Assembly: GCA_017442805.1 (NCBI GenBank)
Contig: JAFRZA010000020.1
Coordinates: 62,001 to 126,000 of the forward strand
Source of the DNA: Erysipelotrichaceae bacterium
GTDB lineage: Bacteria; Bacillota_I; Bacilli_A; Erysipelotrichales; Erysipelotrichaceae
Direction of reading: 5' to 3'
Length of the DNA stretch: 64,000 bases
Position numbers and translations under genes: made by a program. Under the pieces are notes generated by a model. That model worked only from the letters and a program-made list of their open reading frames with translations, was not told the origin of the DNA and did not search any database. Each line of letters begins with the position of its first letter. Positions within the stretch are counted from its first letter, which is position 1. Below are positions 52,887 through 61,163 of the stretch, piece by piece.

Positions 52887-55731
52887 ACATTATTCTTTCT
52901 AAATCCTCAATCAGTTTGTTGATCAGGATGTTGTCGAATAGCGTCGTGAAGTTTGGAAGAATCGGACTGATGAGATCTTCCCTGCGGAACAAGCCGTTCT
53001 GCGCTATGTAAGTCAGAAGAACTTTGACATACTCAATCTGAGCATCGTTCAGTCCTTTCGCTTTCTCAAGTTCGATGAACTTGTCGATGGCATCGGGGTT
53101 CATCTCAACATTCTTCCGGACAAACCGGATCGTATCTTCGTCCGTCCCGAATAGTTTGTTGTATTCCTCGACTGTCTTTGATATGCGGCTCATCTCAGCC
53201 TTGAATCTGTTGATGGCCGATTCAGTTGGCTTTACCAGGTCCTGAATCTGTCGGACAAGCGGTTCATCGTGGTGCAATTTAATATAGAACAGGGCCTTAT
53301 CCTCAAGAGTCTTGAAATCATCAACCGTTACAGTGAAATCGACATCAGCATCATCAGCATCATCAGTTGAAGAGATTTTGTCGTTGAAGTCCGTGATGAT
53401 AGGCTCCAGGACATCTCTTTCAATGTATCGCATCAGGTCTCTCAACTCGAGTCGGATCTCGTCCAGTTTGGTGACCGGGTTATCCTTCAGCAGTTCGTCT
53501 GAAGCAACAAACTCAAGCGCTTCCTTATGCTTCTGGACTTCTCTGTTTTCTGACTTATTGACCAGTAAGTAATTGGCCAATGTAAACATCGTTTTGGCTG
53601 TCAGAGCGAATGTATTGTTCTTGTGATACTTGCTGGCGGATAGTTTGTAGCACAGATAATCGAATACTCTGGCGGCTTCCAGATCAATCTCTCCGGATAC
53701 CTGAGGAGCAATATGCTCCTTGATCTCCTTAAAGTCGACCTGCTGGAAGTCAAACCATGCGGAGGACTTTGAATACTTCTCTATGAACTTGATGTTTTTG
53801 CTGACACCGATATAGTTCCGGTTGAGGCTCTTTATCTCATCTATCAAGCCATCTCTTAGGTTGGTATAGAACTCCTTTTCCTCTTTGGTAAGGGAGTCAT
53901 AGTGATGTTGCATGGCTTTGTAAAGCGCAACCTTTTCAAGGAATATCTTCTGGTAAAGGGATAGGACCTGATCGGCTGTGTCTTTCCTTCCGTCCGGATT
54001 GAGTTTAAAGAACGGGAAGACGTTACAGATGTCGAATATCAGGAAGCCCTGCTTCGAGTTATATAACTGTCTGGTAGTGTCATTGCTCTGGCGTTCAAAG
54101 TAGGCCTTTGACGGTGAAACGACTTTAATGTCTTCGCACAATCTTGTGCCTCGCCCAATCATCTGCCAGAACTTTATCTTGGAAGCCACCTTCTTAAAGA
54201 ACACAAGGTTTACTACTTCCGGAATGTCCACGCCGGTATCCATCATATCGACAGAGACAACGATTCTAATGTCCTGCTTTGCCTTGAACTCTCTCTGAAG
54301 GATTTCGTTATACTTGATTTTGTTGTCGATGATGACGCAGTAATCTACTCCGTTAACCCGATTAGGAATACACAGCTCCGGATACATCTCCCTGAAGACT
54401 TCCTGTATCAGAACTGCGTGATTATGATTTCTGGCGAAGATGATTGTTTTGCCAAGAACATCGCCGTTATTGACATACAAGCCTTCTTCCATCAGGTCCT
54501 TCAGGACTTCCCTGATGGTGTCCTTGTTGTAGATGATGGTCTCGAACTCCTTGCTGTCGATCTTTTCAGGTATCGTTCCGTCCTCGTCGGTGAACAGATC
54601 CTCGTATTCTTCTTTCTCTTCATCGCTGAGTTCTTCATAGGTCAGACCGTCCTTCAAAATGTCGGGGGTCCTGTCAAGCGCTCTGAAATAAGTCAGGTAA
54701 CCATCTTTTACAGCGCGGGTCAGTTCGTATTCATAGTTGGGAGCCTCATTATCAAGGTTGAACACTTTATATGTTGACTTGTGAATATCGTTTCTCGGAG
54801 TAGCCGTTAAGCCGATCATCAGCGCGTCAAAGTAACTGAAGATCTCCGCATACTTATTGAACAGACTTCTATGAGCCTCGTCTACGATGATCAGATCAAA
54901 ATGACCAATACCATATGGACACGTTGAAGCATCATTAATAATTGACAGCATCGACTGATATGTTGAGAAGACAATTCTAGCCTTTGACTCATCAGGTTCC
55001 CTTTTGCCTTCGATGATGGCAGACATAGGGACGTTTGAAAGGAACTTCTCAAAAGTCTCTTCCTTTGCCTGGATGACCAGATTCTTGCGGTCCGCCAGGA
55101 AAAGAATTCTCTTGACGAAGTTGTTTCTAATGAAGATATCAGATAAAGCACAAGCCGTTCTTGTCTTACCGGTTCCTGTCGCCAGGACAATTAAAGAACG
55201 GGAATGCTTTGTTGTTAAGTGCTTCAGTATCTCGTCAATTGCGTCGACCTGATAGTATCTTTCGCAGATAACCGGATTCACATGTCTATCGGGGATTGAG
55301 TTGTTTCTTCTCTGAATTAAGTATTCAAGTTCGTCCTTTTTATGGAAACCAAAGACTTCACGGGCGGGATACACTCCGTCAATGACCTTTATGGTGTAGC
55401 CGTTCGTGTAATAGATGACCGGCCTGATGCCATATTGCTTCTCTAGGCAGTCAGCATAAAGACAAGCTTGGACGCAGCCTTGTTCTTCGTTAACGATTGA
55501 CTTCTTTGCTTCAATCAAAGCGAGCGGCTTACCATCATCGCCAAATAATGTATAGTCAACAAACCCGTTGCCAGTCGGGTTCGTTGAAGTCTTGGGCATT
55601 CCTGCTACCGGTGTTTCGATACATGCACAGTTCTTCTCAACGATATACTTGTCAGATGAAACACGCCAGCCGGATCTTCGTAGAGCAGGATCAATCAACT
55701 CTATTCGAGTGTCTTTTTCGTTACGAGTCAT
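52885..55731 (-). CDS. hsdR: Type I restriction endonuclease subunit R
   Basis: A 948-residue ATP-driven translocase and nuclease that cuts unmodified DNA as part of the R2M2S complex. A PD-(D/E)XK nuclease domain is at the N-terminus (Asp59 in GFVDYTL, Glu74 and Lys76 in LIEAKKS). The superfamily 2 motor has Walker A ATGTGKT (184-190), DEAH (284-287), GLTATPR, and QMIGRGTRL (motif VI). The C-terminal ~300 residues are helical and would dock to the methylase. The start directly abuts the hsdS stop (TAA then ATG), so the genes are translationally coupled. Length and order fit an EcoEI-like R subunit. No disruption is seen. Confidence 0.93.
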   Translation of the reverse strand: MTRNEKDTRIELIDPALRRSGWRVSSDKYIVEKNCACIETPVAGMPKTSTNPTGNGFVDYTLFGDDGKPLALIEAKKSIVNEEQGCVQACLYADCLEKQYGIRPVIYYTNGYTIKVIDGVYPAREVFGFHKKDELEYLIQRRNNSIPDRHVNPVICERYYQVDAIDEILKHLTTKHSRSLIVLATGTGKTRTACALSDIFIRNNFVKRILFLADRKNLVIQAKEETFEKFLSNVPMSAIIEGKREPDESKARIVFSTYQSMLSIINDASTCPYGIGHFDLIIVDEAHRSLFNKYAEIFSYFDALMIGLTATPRNDIHKSTYKVFNLDNEAPNYEYELTRAVKDGYLTYFRALDRTPDILKDGLTYEELSDEEKEEYEDLFTDEDGTIPEKIDSKEFETIIYNKDTIREVLKDLMEEGLYVNNGDVLGKTIIFARNHNHAVLIQEVFREMYPELCIPNRVNGVDYCVIIDNKIKYNEILQREFKAKQDIRIVVSVDMMDTGVDIPEVVNLVFFKKVASKIKFWQMIGRGTRLCEDIKVVSPSKAYFERQSNDTTRQLYNSKQGFLIFDICNVFPFFKLNPDGRKDTADQVLSLYQKIFLEKVALYKAMQHHYDSLTKEEKEFYTNLRDGLIDEIKSLNRNYIGVSKNIKFIEKYSKSSAWFDFQQVDFKEIKEHIAPQVSGEIDLEAARVFDYLCYKLSASKYHKNNTFALTAKTMFTLANYLLVNKSENREVQKHKEALEFVASDELLKDNPVTKLDEIRLELRDLMRYIERDVLEPIITDFNDKISSTDDADDADVDFTVTVDDFKTLEDKALFYIKLHHDEPLVRQIQDLVKPTESAINRFKAEMSRISKTVEEYNKLFGTDEDTIRFVRKNVEMNPDAIDKFIELEKAKGLNDAQIEYVKVLLTYIAQNGLFRREDLISPILPNFTTLFDNILINKLIEDLERIM

Positions 55732-56751
55732 TTATACCTCCTCTCCGAAGTATTCGTCCATCTTCTTATCAAGCAATTCTTGGTATAGTTCAATCTTCTT
55801 CTGGCATATAGATTTTGATTTGTCGAGTTGTTCAATGAATCGATCAAATTCATCTTGCTTATCTTTTGGGGGTATTACAAACTCCAATGATCCGAGGATT
55901 TTTAAAGTTAAATATTTGGTTAATCCTCCGAGCGATTGTTCTTGTAAATACCCCAATTTATCCTCTAATTGATATTGAAACAGCCTATATGACCAGTTAT
56001 CTTTTAATCCAAGAACATATGTCCTTTGATAAGCATTAAACTTACCTTTATAGTATTTAACATCATATTTACCAGCAGCATTATTCCCAGCAAGCAATAA
56101 AGCTTCTTGGTCAAACGCATACCTGTCAATTTTGAATATCTCTTTTGCACAAGTAAAGAATGGGTATTCTCCATCTTCTACCATTGCATTAGAATCTAAC
56201 TTTCCAGTCTTTGTTTCAAATACATCATCCCACCTTTTTACAGGATATCCTTTATCAACAAAGAGCTCGTTAAATCGGGATTTGATGAGTTCGTCGAGAA
56301 ACGAGATTTTCTTATTTTGGATAGATATAAGTCTTTGTATTCTATCTAAAGCATCAATGGTCGCTATTTGCTCATCAATTGCCGGAAGTTCTTTGATTTC
56401 TAAATTGCCTATATAATTCTTATTTGTATGCTTAAGTCCAGCCCCTTTAAATCCTGCTTCAAGTAGACCCATGTTTGCTAAAAAATAGTAATATAAGTAT
56501 TTACACTTTATTTGCTCATTTGGTTGCAAAACTACACAATCTGTTGATGCCGCAAATTTTCCGTTATAGTAATGAAGTGTGGCATTTCCGCCAGTTCCCA
56601 TTATTATTCGTTCTCCGTCTATTTGATACGAGTTATATCTTTTACTTTCGTCGGAACTCGAAGTAAAAAACATATACTGTCCATTAGCAACAGCATCACC
56701 TGCTTTTATCGCTGACTTAGGAGCATATTTACATAATTCAGCTATTTTCAT
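55732..56751 (-). CDS. hsdS: Type I specificity subunit S
   Basis: A 339-residue specificity subunit that sets the bipartite DNA target. Two target-recognition domains (about 1-125 and 165-290) are each followed by a long helix (ELPAIDEQIATIDALDRIQR and VIPPKDKQDEFDRFIEQLDK) that forms the spacer. It is somewhat short, as both domains are compact. It is clearly AT-richer than hsdM and hsdR, as is often seen for S subunits that exchange domains. No second S gene or site-specific recombinase is present, so there is no sign of phase switching. It lies 20 nt after hsdM. Confidence 0.9.
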   Translation of the reverse strand: MKIAELCKYAPKSAIKAGDAVANGQYMFFTSSSDESKRYNSYQIDGERIIMGTGGNATLHYYNGKFAASTDCVVLQPNEQIKCKYLYYYFLANMGLLEAGFKGAGLKHTNKNYIGNLEIKELPAIDEQIATIDALDRIQRLISIQNKKISFLDELIKSRFNELFVDKGYPVKRWDDVFETKTGKLDSNAMVEDGEYPFFTCAKEIFKIDRYAFDQEALLLAGNNAAGKYDVKYYKGKFNAYQRTYVLGLKDNWSYRLFQYQLEDKLGYLQEQSLGGLTKYLTLKILGSLEFVIPPKDKQDEFDRFIEQLDKSKSICQKKIELYQELLDKKMDEYFGEEV

Positions 56752-56771
56752 TTAGTATTACAAACCCGATT

Positions 56772-58370
56772 CTATCGGGTTTCCTCCACATCTAAAAGCG
56801 ATTTCAACTCTTTGTGAATGGTTGCCCCCTCGGCATTTAGAGCATCTATATCAGCAAAAATCTCTGCGGTCGATCTATGGACGACCGCTTTCTTTTCGAC
56901 AATCTTGTATTTGTTAATTGTTAAGTCATAGCCGTTTTCAATGATCAACTGCTTTGGAACAAAGAACCACTTGTTTTTCCTTTGCTCGGTCTTTTCTTCC
57001 TCGCTTAATTCATTGTAATGACTTAGTTCTTGAGCGAGTTTGTTGAATGTCGTAACAACATCGGGAATGTCAGAACCTTCACACTCTGTTCGTTTAGCAT
57101 CCAAAGTGAACCCGTCGTTAGTCATATCATAGAACCAAACGTTGTCCGTCCCGCCATTATCGGTTCTCTCGAAAACCAAGAATGATGTCTTAACACCAGC
57201 GCCTTTTGAAGCAGACCCCTTCTTTGCCGGTGCTGCGAAAAGGCCCTGAGGCATCGATATGACACCGACTAATTTCTGCTTGTCGACCAATTCTCTTCTG
57301 AGGTTAATGTGTGCGTTGTCACTACCGAACAGGACACCGTCCGGAACGATAGACATACCTCTTCCACCAATCTTCATTAATTTCAGCATTAAAGCCACGA
57401 ATAGCAGTTCGGTTTTCTTTGTCTTTGTAATTGCCAACAGAGCATTATTCGTTGCCTCTTCAACAAGACTGCCAGCAAACGGAGGATTTTGGAGGACTAA
57501 GTCAAACTTGCCAAGTAAATCTTTAGCGTTATCGTGTTCCAATAATGAATCCATCGTTATAACGGGGTCGTTGATGTTATGGAGGATACAGTTCATATAA
57601 CCAATCCTGGCCATCGTTGTATCATTGTCGCAGCCGTAGAACATTTTCGAGTTAAAGGTTTCCTTGTTCTCGGCATTATATAATTCATCTTTCTGATGTT
57701 CCTGGATATACTTGGCAGCCTCAACGATGAAGCCGGCGGTTCCCATTGCCGGGTCGATAATCTTTTCGCCAAGTTTCGGCTTCATCATTTCAACGGCCAT
57801 ATCAATGATGTGCCGCGGTGTTCTGAACTGTCCGGAGATGCCGGATCCGCAAATATACTCATAAACATCACCCATCAGGTCGGTGTTTACAAAGTTGAAT
57901 TCATCATCTGACAGTTTATCCACTACTGATGCCAGTAATCTGTCCTTGTTTGTAAAGCCGTAAGCATACTCGCTGGAATACTCTGCGAACTTGCCAACTG
58001 CCTTATTGTCTTTATCCATAATGAAAGGAACCACGTAATCTCTGATTCTCTTAGCAAGGTTTGAAGGACTAAGATTCTTAAAGTTCTTCCACCGGAGATC
58101 GCTGTATGGAATAGTGAACTTCAATCTTTTTTCGCCTTCGCCTGTTTCATAATTCTTATACTCGCCATCCTTGAAAGTCAGATCGTTCTGATTTGGTTTA
58201 ACGCCAATTAAAGAGGCTCTGGCTTCCAGGTCATTCTGCTTATCATCAAGCATTTTGATGAACATAAGCATCGTCAGCTGGTTAACAACATCAGATGCCT
58301 GCGCTTTATTCTCGTTATAGAAGTCCTGCCGGATGGCATCGACTTTGCTCTTTAAACTGCCAGTAATCAT
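56772..58370 (-). CDS. hsdM: Type I DNA methyltransferase subunit M
   Basis: A 532-residue N6-adenine methylase. The N-terminal helical domain (about 1-150) is followed by the catalytic domain with SAM motif DPAMGTAGF (206-214) and the catalytic NPPF (295-298). Residues 160-186 (VNTDLMGDVYEYI ... QFRTPRHI) are typical HsdM. It modifies host DNA at the sites read by HsdS. Start 58370 follows AAAGGAGCG. A TATAAT on the minus strand at 58448-58453 may give it a promoter separate from the transposase; no good -35 is visible. Confidence 0.95.
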   Translation of the reverse strand: MITGSLKSKVDAIRQDFYNENKAQASDVVNQLTMLMFIKMLDDKQNDLEARASLIGVKPNQNDLTFKDGEYKNYETGEGEKRLKFTIPYSDLRWKNFKNLSPSNLAKRIRDYVVPFIMDKDNKAVGKFAEYSSEYAYGFTNKDRLLASVVDKLSDDEFNFVNTDLMGDVYEYICGSGISGQFRTPRHIIDMAVEMMKPKLGEKIIDPAMGTAGFIVEAAKYIQEHQKDELYNAENKETFNSKMFYGCDNDTTMARIGYMNCILHNINDPVITMDSLLEHDNAKDLLGKFDLVLQNPPFAGSLVEEATNNALLAITKTKKTELLFVALMLKLMKIGGRGMSIVPDGVLFGSDNAHINLRRELVDKQKLVGVISMPQGLFAAPAKKGSASKGAGVKTSFLVFERTDNGGTDNVWFYDMTNDGFTLDAKRTECEGSDIPDVVTTFNKLAQELSHYNELSEEEKTEQRKNKWFFVPKQLIIENGYDLTINKYKIVEKKAVVHRSTAEIFADIDALNAEGATIHKELKSLLDVEETR

Positions 58371-58466
58371 ATAGTTACGCTCCTTTTATCAGTGTATTCT
58401 ACTCATCAGTTTTCCTTCTAATTGTCACTAAATGGCACTTTAATACTATTATACCCCAATCTGAAG

Positions 58467-59828
58467 TTAATGGTTTTTGTAGTCTTCCTCAATGATCCTC
58501 TCGACATCCGGCATTGTAGCCAGCCTTTTACACTTATGAAGTTTCGTTTCTCCTTGACGCCAGTCCAGATAAGTTCTGACTAAGTCATTCACCCTCTTCA
58601 CGCCCAGCGACTTGAAGTATTCGATGGGCTTGATGGTATCCAAATCGATTGTATGAGTCCGGATCTGGTCTCTGACATCCTTTTCCTTGTTCCTGACGAA
58701 CCTCTTGGACTTGTGTGGCAGGTCAAGGACGGACTGCGACTTTATCTGCCTTAAGTTCAGTGCCGAGTATTGTTCTATCTCGTCAAGTATCTCGTAAGCA
58801 TCATTTAACGTTGATGGCGGGTAGCCGTGTTCGCTCTGCCAGTTATGAACATATACGAATGCGCCTACATATTCCTGTAGGTATTTTGACGATACGCCCT
58901 TAGTGTCATTGACGAACAATTCCTCAAGCCGCTGATGGAATGAGTTGACGAATTCGATGCCGAGATTAAACTGCTTGCGCAGGGCAGAGAATTCCTCAAA
59001 GGTCGCACCTTCAACATAAGGTCCTTCCCTATTATCCGACATTTCCTTCATTATCCGAAGGTTGCGTCGCTTTTGTTCCTCGGTCTGAGGGTTTTCTTTA
59101 TAGCCTTTCTGCTGGCGTTTCTTACGGTAACCTGATGGTTCAATGTAATGCGGATAATTATGTTTGTCGCACCAGTCCTTATATATCTCATAGGCGTCAG
59201 AACAGATGAACTTAACGTCCTTCAGATAAGGCTCTAAGTGCTTTAATGCTTTGACGTCGCAGGCACCTAATGAAACGCATTTGGCCCAGTAATGACCAGC
59301 GTGGTCGGCAGCGCTCAAGACGCAGATGAACTCTGGCCCATAGATGCCGCTTTCGCTGCTTTCCTGATGATAACGGGGACGGCGCGATGATCTGCGGTCA
59401 GCAAAGGAAATCAGTTTATCCGACCCTTTCTGAACCTCTCTGAAGTATTTCTCGTCTATCTCTATTACGCCCTCGAGCGTCTTAAATGACATCTCACTCA
59501 GGGCGTGGAGTATCTTATGACGCACCAGCCAGAGCTGCTGGCGATGGTCGTTAACGAAACGATGTGCCCCTACCTGGCTTATGTGCCCATAAATGTTTTC
59601 ACTTATATAGAACAGCGAGTTCCAGTTAAGGGTGTAGTGGATGACCTTGGCGAGGGTGTCGCGGTCTAACCCAGTGCTACGGGTGAAACTGTCCAAAGTA
59701 ATACTGAAAGACTTGCCGCATTCAAGGCAGCAATATCTTTGTCCTCCGGTTGTTGTTAAGCCCTTCTTCTTGACTGCCGACGACGAACATCTCGGACAGC
59801 AGACACCGTGGGCAGGCAGTTTCTTCAT
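58467..59828 (-). CDS. ISXO2/IS1595-type DDE transposase
   Basis: A 453-residue transposase, longer than the ~300 residues usual for the family. A zinc ribbon (CPRC near 11-14 and CCLEC near 33-37) is followed by a helix-turn-helix region (about 50-105). The catalytic domain starts with Asp125 in VIEIDEKYF, then Asp211 in ICSDAYEIY, and the block VNSFHQRLEELF ... KGVSSKYLQEYVGAF, whose Asn295 and Lys310 fit a DDNK arrangement. About 120 extra C-terminal residues follow. The frame is intact. The ATG is only 7 nt from a TAAAAT box and has no ribosome binding site, which suggests a leaderless message. It starts 38 bp inside the right terminal repeat. Confidence 0.9.
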   Translation of the reverse strand: MKKLPAHGVCCPRCSSSAVKKKGLTTTGGQRYCCLECGKSFSITLDSFTRSTGLDRDTLAKVIHYTLNWNSLFYISENIYGHISQVGAHRFVNDHRQQLWLVRHKILHALSEMSFKTLEGVIEIDEKYFREVQKGSDKLISFADRRSSRRPRYHQESSESGIYGPEFICVLSAADHAGHYWAKCVSLGACDVKALKHLEPYLKDVKFICSDAYEIYKDWCDKHNYPHYIEPSGYRKKRQQKGYKENPQTEEQKRRNLRIMKEMSDNREGPYVEGATFEEFSALRKQFNLGIEFVNSFHQRLEELFVNDTKGVSSKYLQEYVGAFVYVHNWQSEHGYPPSTLNDAYEILDEIEQYSALNLRQIKSQSVLDLPHKSKRFVRNKEKDVRDQIRTHTIDLDTIKPIEYFKSLGVKRVNDLVRTYLDWRQGETKLHKCKRLATMPDVERIIEEDYKNH

Positions 59829-59865
59829 ACATATATTTTAACACATAAAGAAAAGCGGGTCGAGC

Positions 59866-59893
59866 ATTAGACCCACATTTGTTTAATAAGCCC
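59866..59893 (-). repeat. Right terminal inverted repeat
   Basis: 28 bp, the inverted partner of 52183-52210 (26/28). It begins GGG at the outer end. Confidence 0.93.
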
Positions 59894-59901
59894 AAATAAA
59901 A
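59894..59901. repeat. Target site duplication, right copy
   Basis: AAATAAAA, identical to 52175-52182, directly outside the right terminal repeat. Confidence 0.92.
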
Positions 59902-59938
59902 CATTATATTATATATTCCAAAAAAACTAATATCTGGT

Positions 59939-59966
59939 AAAAAGACGGCTTAAGCCGCCTTTTCTC
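59939..59966 (-). terminator. Terminator of the Fic gene
   Basis: GGCGGCTTAAGCCGTC core, nearly self-complementary, with A and T runs on both sides. It lies directly after the fic stop on the minus strand. Confidence 0.75.
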
Positions 59967-59969
59967 TGT

Positions 59970-61013
59970 TTAAACTTTTCTTCGATATCTGGCATCCCTG
60001 AAGGAACCTGATTTTTCAATCATTTCTTCCTTCAGTAACTTTGCCACTTGCTTTTCTACGGTTGTTTCACTGATGTCGGGGAGTCTTTCCATAATATCCT
60101 TTTTTGAAAGAGGAACAATGGAGTTCATTAACAGTTTGGTTACTCTTTCTGACTTCTTTTCTTTTCGAATCGTAAACTCAAAGAATGATTCATCCATCTG
60201 CCGGTAACAGCGGTACAGTATCTGCATGCTGAAGAGAATAAAGGGAGTGTAATCGTTGACACCTTCATGCCAGCCAGCTGAGGAAGCGGCCAGAGCATCG
60301 TAGTAATTCTGGCGGAATTCATCGATCTGTTTTTCCAGGGAAATGAATCTGACAATATCATAACCGCCTGTCAGCAGCAACAGCACGTTAAGCAGCCGGG
60401 AAACTCTGCCATTACCGTCTTTGAATGGGTGTATGCAGAGAAAGTCAACGACGAAACAGGGAATCAGCAATATGTCCGGTATTTCCTCATCCTGCCTGGC
60501 ATCGTAAAATGCTAACAGGAGCTGCTCCATGTTTTTTTCTACTTCTGAAGCTTTTACAGGCGTGAACCTGACGCGTCGATTACCGTCAGCATCATATTCC
60601 ATTATGAAGTTATCATTTTCTTTATACATCCCGGCCTGGTCAGGATCAGACTGCTGCTCGATAAGCCGATGGAATCCTCTGATCAGATCTTCATTGAGAT
60701 TCAGGGAAGAGGTCTTTTCAAAAATCAGCCTGAGCGCGTCCCGGTATCCCGCTATTTCCATTTCATCATGACTGACGGGTTGATGACCGGCGACAATGTC
60801 CTGCAGACGCTGCTGTGTCGTAACGATGCCCTCTATGGCATTGCTGCAGCGGACCGAATCGATGATCGCTTTCTTCTGAAACCGGGCATAGACCTCTCCG
60901 TATTGCTGCATGCGCACTTCACTGCGGGTTTTCAGGTCGGCGATGATCTGCGCCAGCCTCAGCATTTCGCTTAATGTACTTCCCTTAAGGAATGAGTAGT
61001 CGTATTTCCGCAT
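59970..61013 (-). CDS. Fic family protein, class II, with winged-helix C-terminus
   Basis: A 347-residue Fic protein, a family that mostly transfers AMP from ATP to target proteins. The catalytic motif HPFKDGNGRVSR (195-206) is complete. The inhibitory-helix motif Ser57-x3-Glu61-Gly62 (SNAIEG) lies N-terminal, making this a class II, self-inhibited Fic. The last ~60 residues (SKKDIMERLPDISETTVEKQ) look like a winged helix-turn-helix. The gene is monocistronic; its promoter is embedded in a four-half-site operator array, pointing to autoregulation. Target protein is unknown. Confidence 0.9.
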   Translation of the reverse strand: MRKYDYSFLKGSTLSEMLRLAQIIADLKTRSEVRMQQYGEVYARFQKKAIIDSVRCSNAIEGIVTTQQRLQDIVAGHQPVSHDEMEIAGYRDALRLIFEKTSSLNLNEDLIRGFHRLIEQQSDPDQAGMYKENDNFIMEYDADGNRRVRFTPVKASEVEKNMEQLLLAFYDARQDEEIPDILLIPCFVVDFLCIHPFKDGNGRVSRLLNVLLLLTGGYDIVRFISLEKQIDEFRQNYYDALAASSAGWHEGVNDYTPFILFSMQILYRCYRQMDESFFEFTIRKEKKSERVTKLLMNSIVPLSKKDIMERLPDISETTVEKQVAKLLKEEMIEKSGSFRDARYRRKV

Positions 61014-61032
61014 TTTTCGTCCAATTCTCTCT

Positions 61033-61112
61033 TTTACTGCATATATTTTATCATTTTATATGCAGTAAATCAATTTTTACTGCATATTTTTCCTCATTTT
61101 ATATGCAGTAAA
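61033..61112. promoter_or_regulatory. Operator array and promoter of the Fic gene
   Basis: Half-sites TTTACTGCATATA at 61033-61045 and 61076-61088 (last base differs) alternate with inverted TATATGCAGTAAA at 61057-61069 and 61100-61112, giving two inverted repeats spaced exactly 43 bp. The minus-strand promoter (-35 TTGATT 61068-61073, 17 nt, -10 TAAAAT 61045-61050) lies inside the array. Confidence 0.82.
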
Positions 61113-61135
61113 CCGGTATCAACAGGCAATAAAAA

Positions 61136-61154
61136 AGGTGAGCAAAGCTCACCT
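61136..61154 (-). terminator. Terminator of the purine permease gene
   Basis: AGGTGAGC (61136-61143) pairs with GCTCACCT (61147-61154), loop of 3 nt; on the minus strand it ends in a T-run. Confidence 0.88.
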
Positions 61155-61163
61155 ACATGTTTG

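Larger units (their letters stand above)
52183..59893. mobile_element. IS1595/ISXO2-type transposon carrying a type I restriction-modification system
   Basis: A 7,711-bp element bounded by inverted repeats and an 8-bp target duplication. From left to right it holds an unknown gene (+), then hsdR, hsdS, hsdM and the transposase gene (all minus). Ends begin with GGG as is common in the IS1595 family, and an 8-bp duplication is what I recall for that family. Removing the element and one AAATAAAA copy joins the DUF2442 stop codon to the Fic terminator region. Base composition is visibly AT-richer than the flanks, most of all in hsdS. The ends, duplication and transposase together make this a certain insertion; activity is not shown. 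Confidence 0.93.

Noticed and set aside
58371-58466. Strong independent promoter for hsdM
   Set aside because: A TATAAT is present at 58448-58453 on the minus strand, but no -35 is found at proper distance; mentioned only in the gene entry.
52183-59893. Prophage or integrative element as carrier of the restriction genes
   Set aside because: No integrase, tRNA attachment site or phage genes; DDE transposase, inverted ends and 8-bp duplication explain the island fully.
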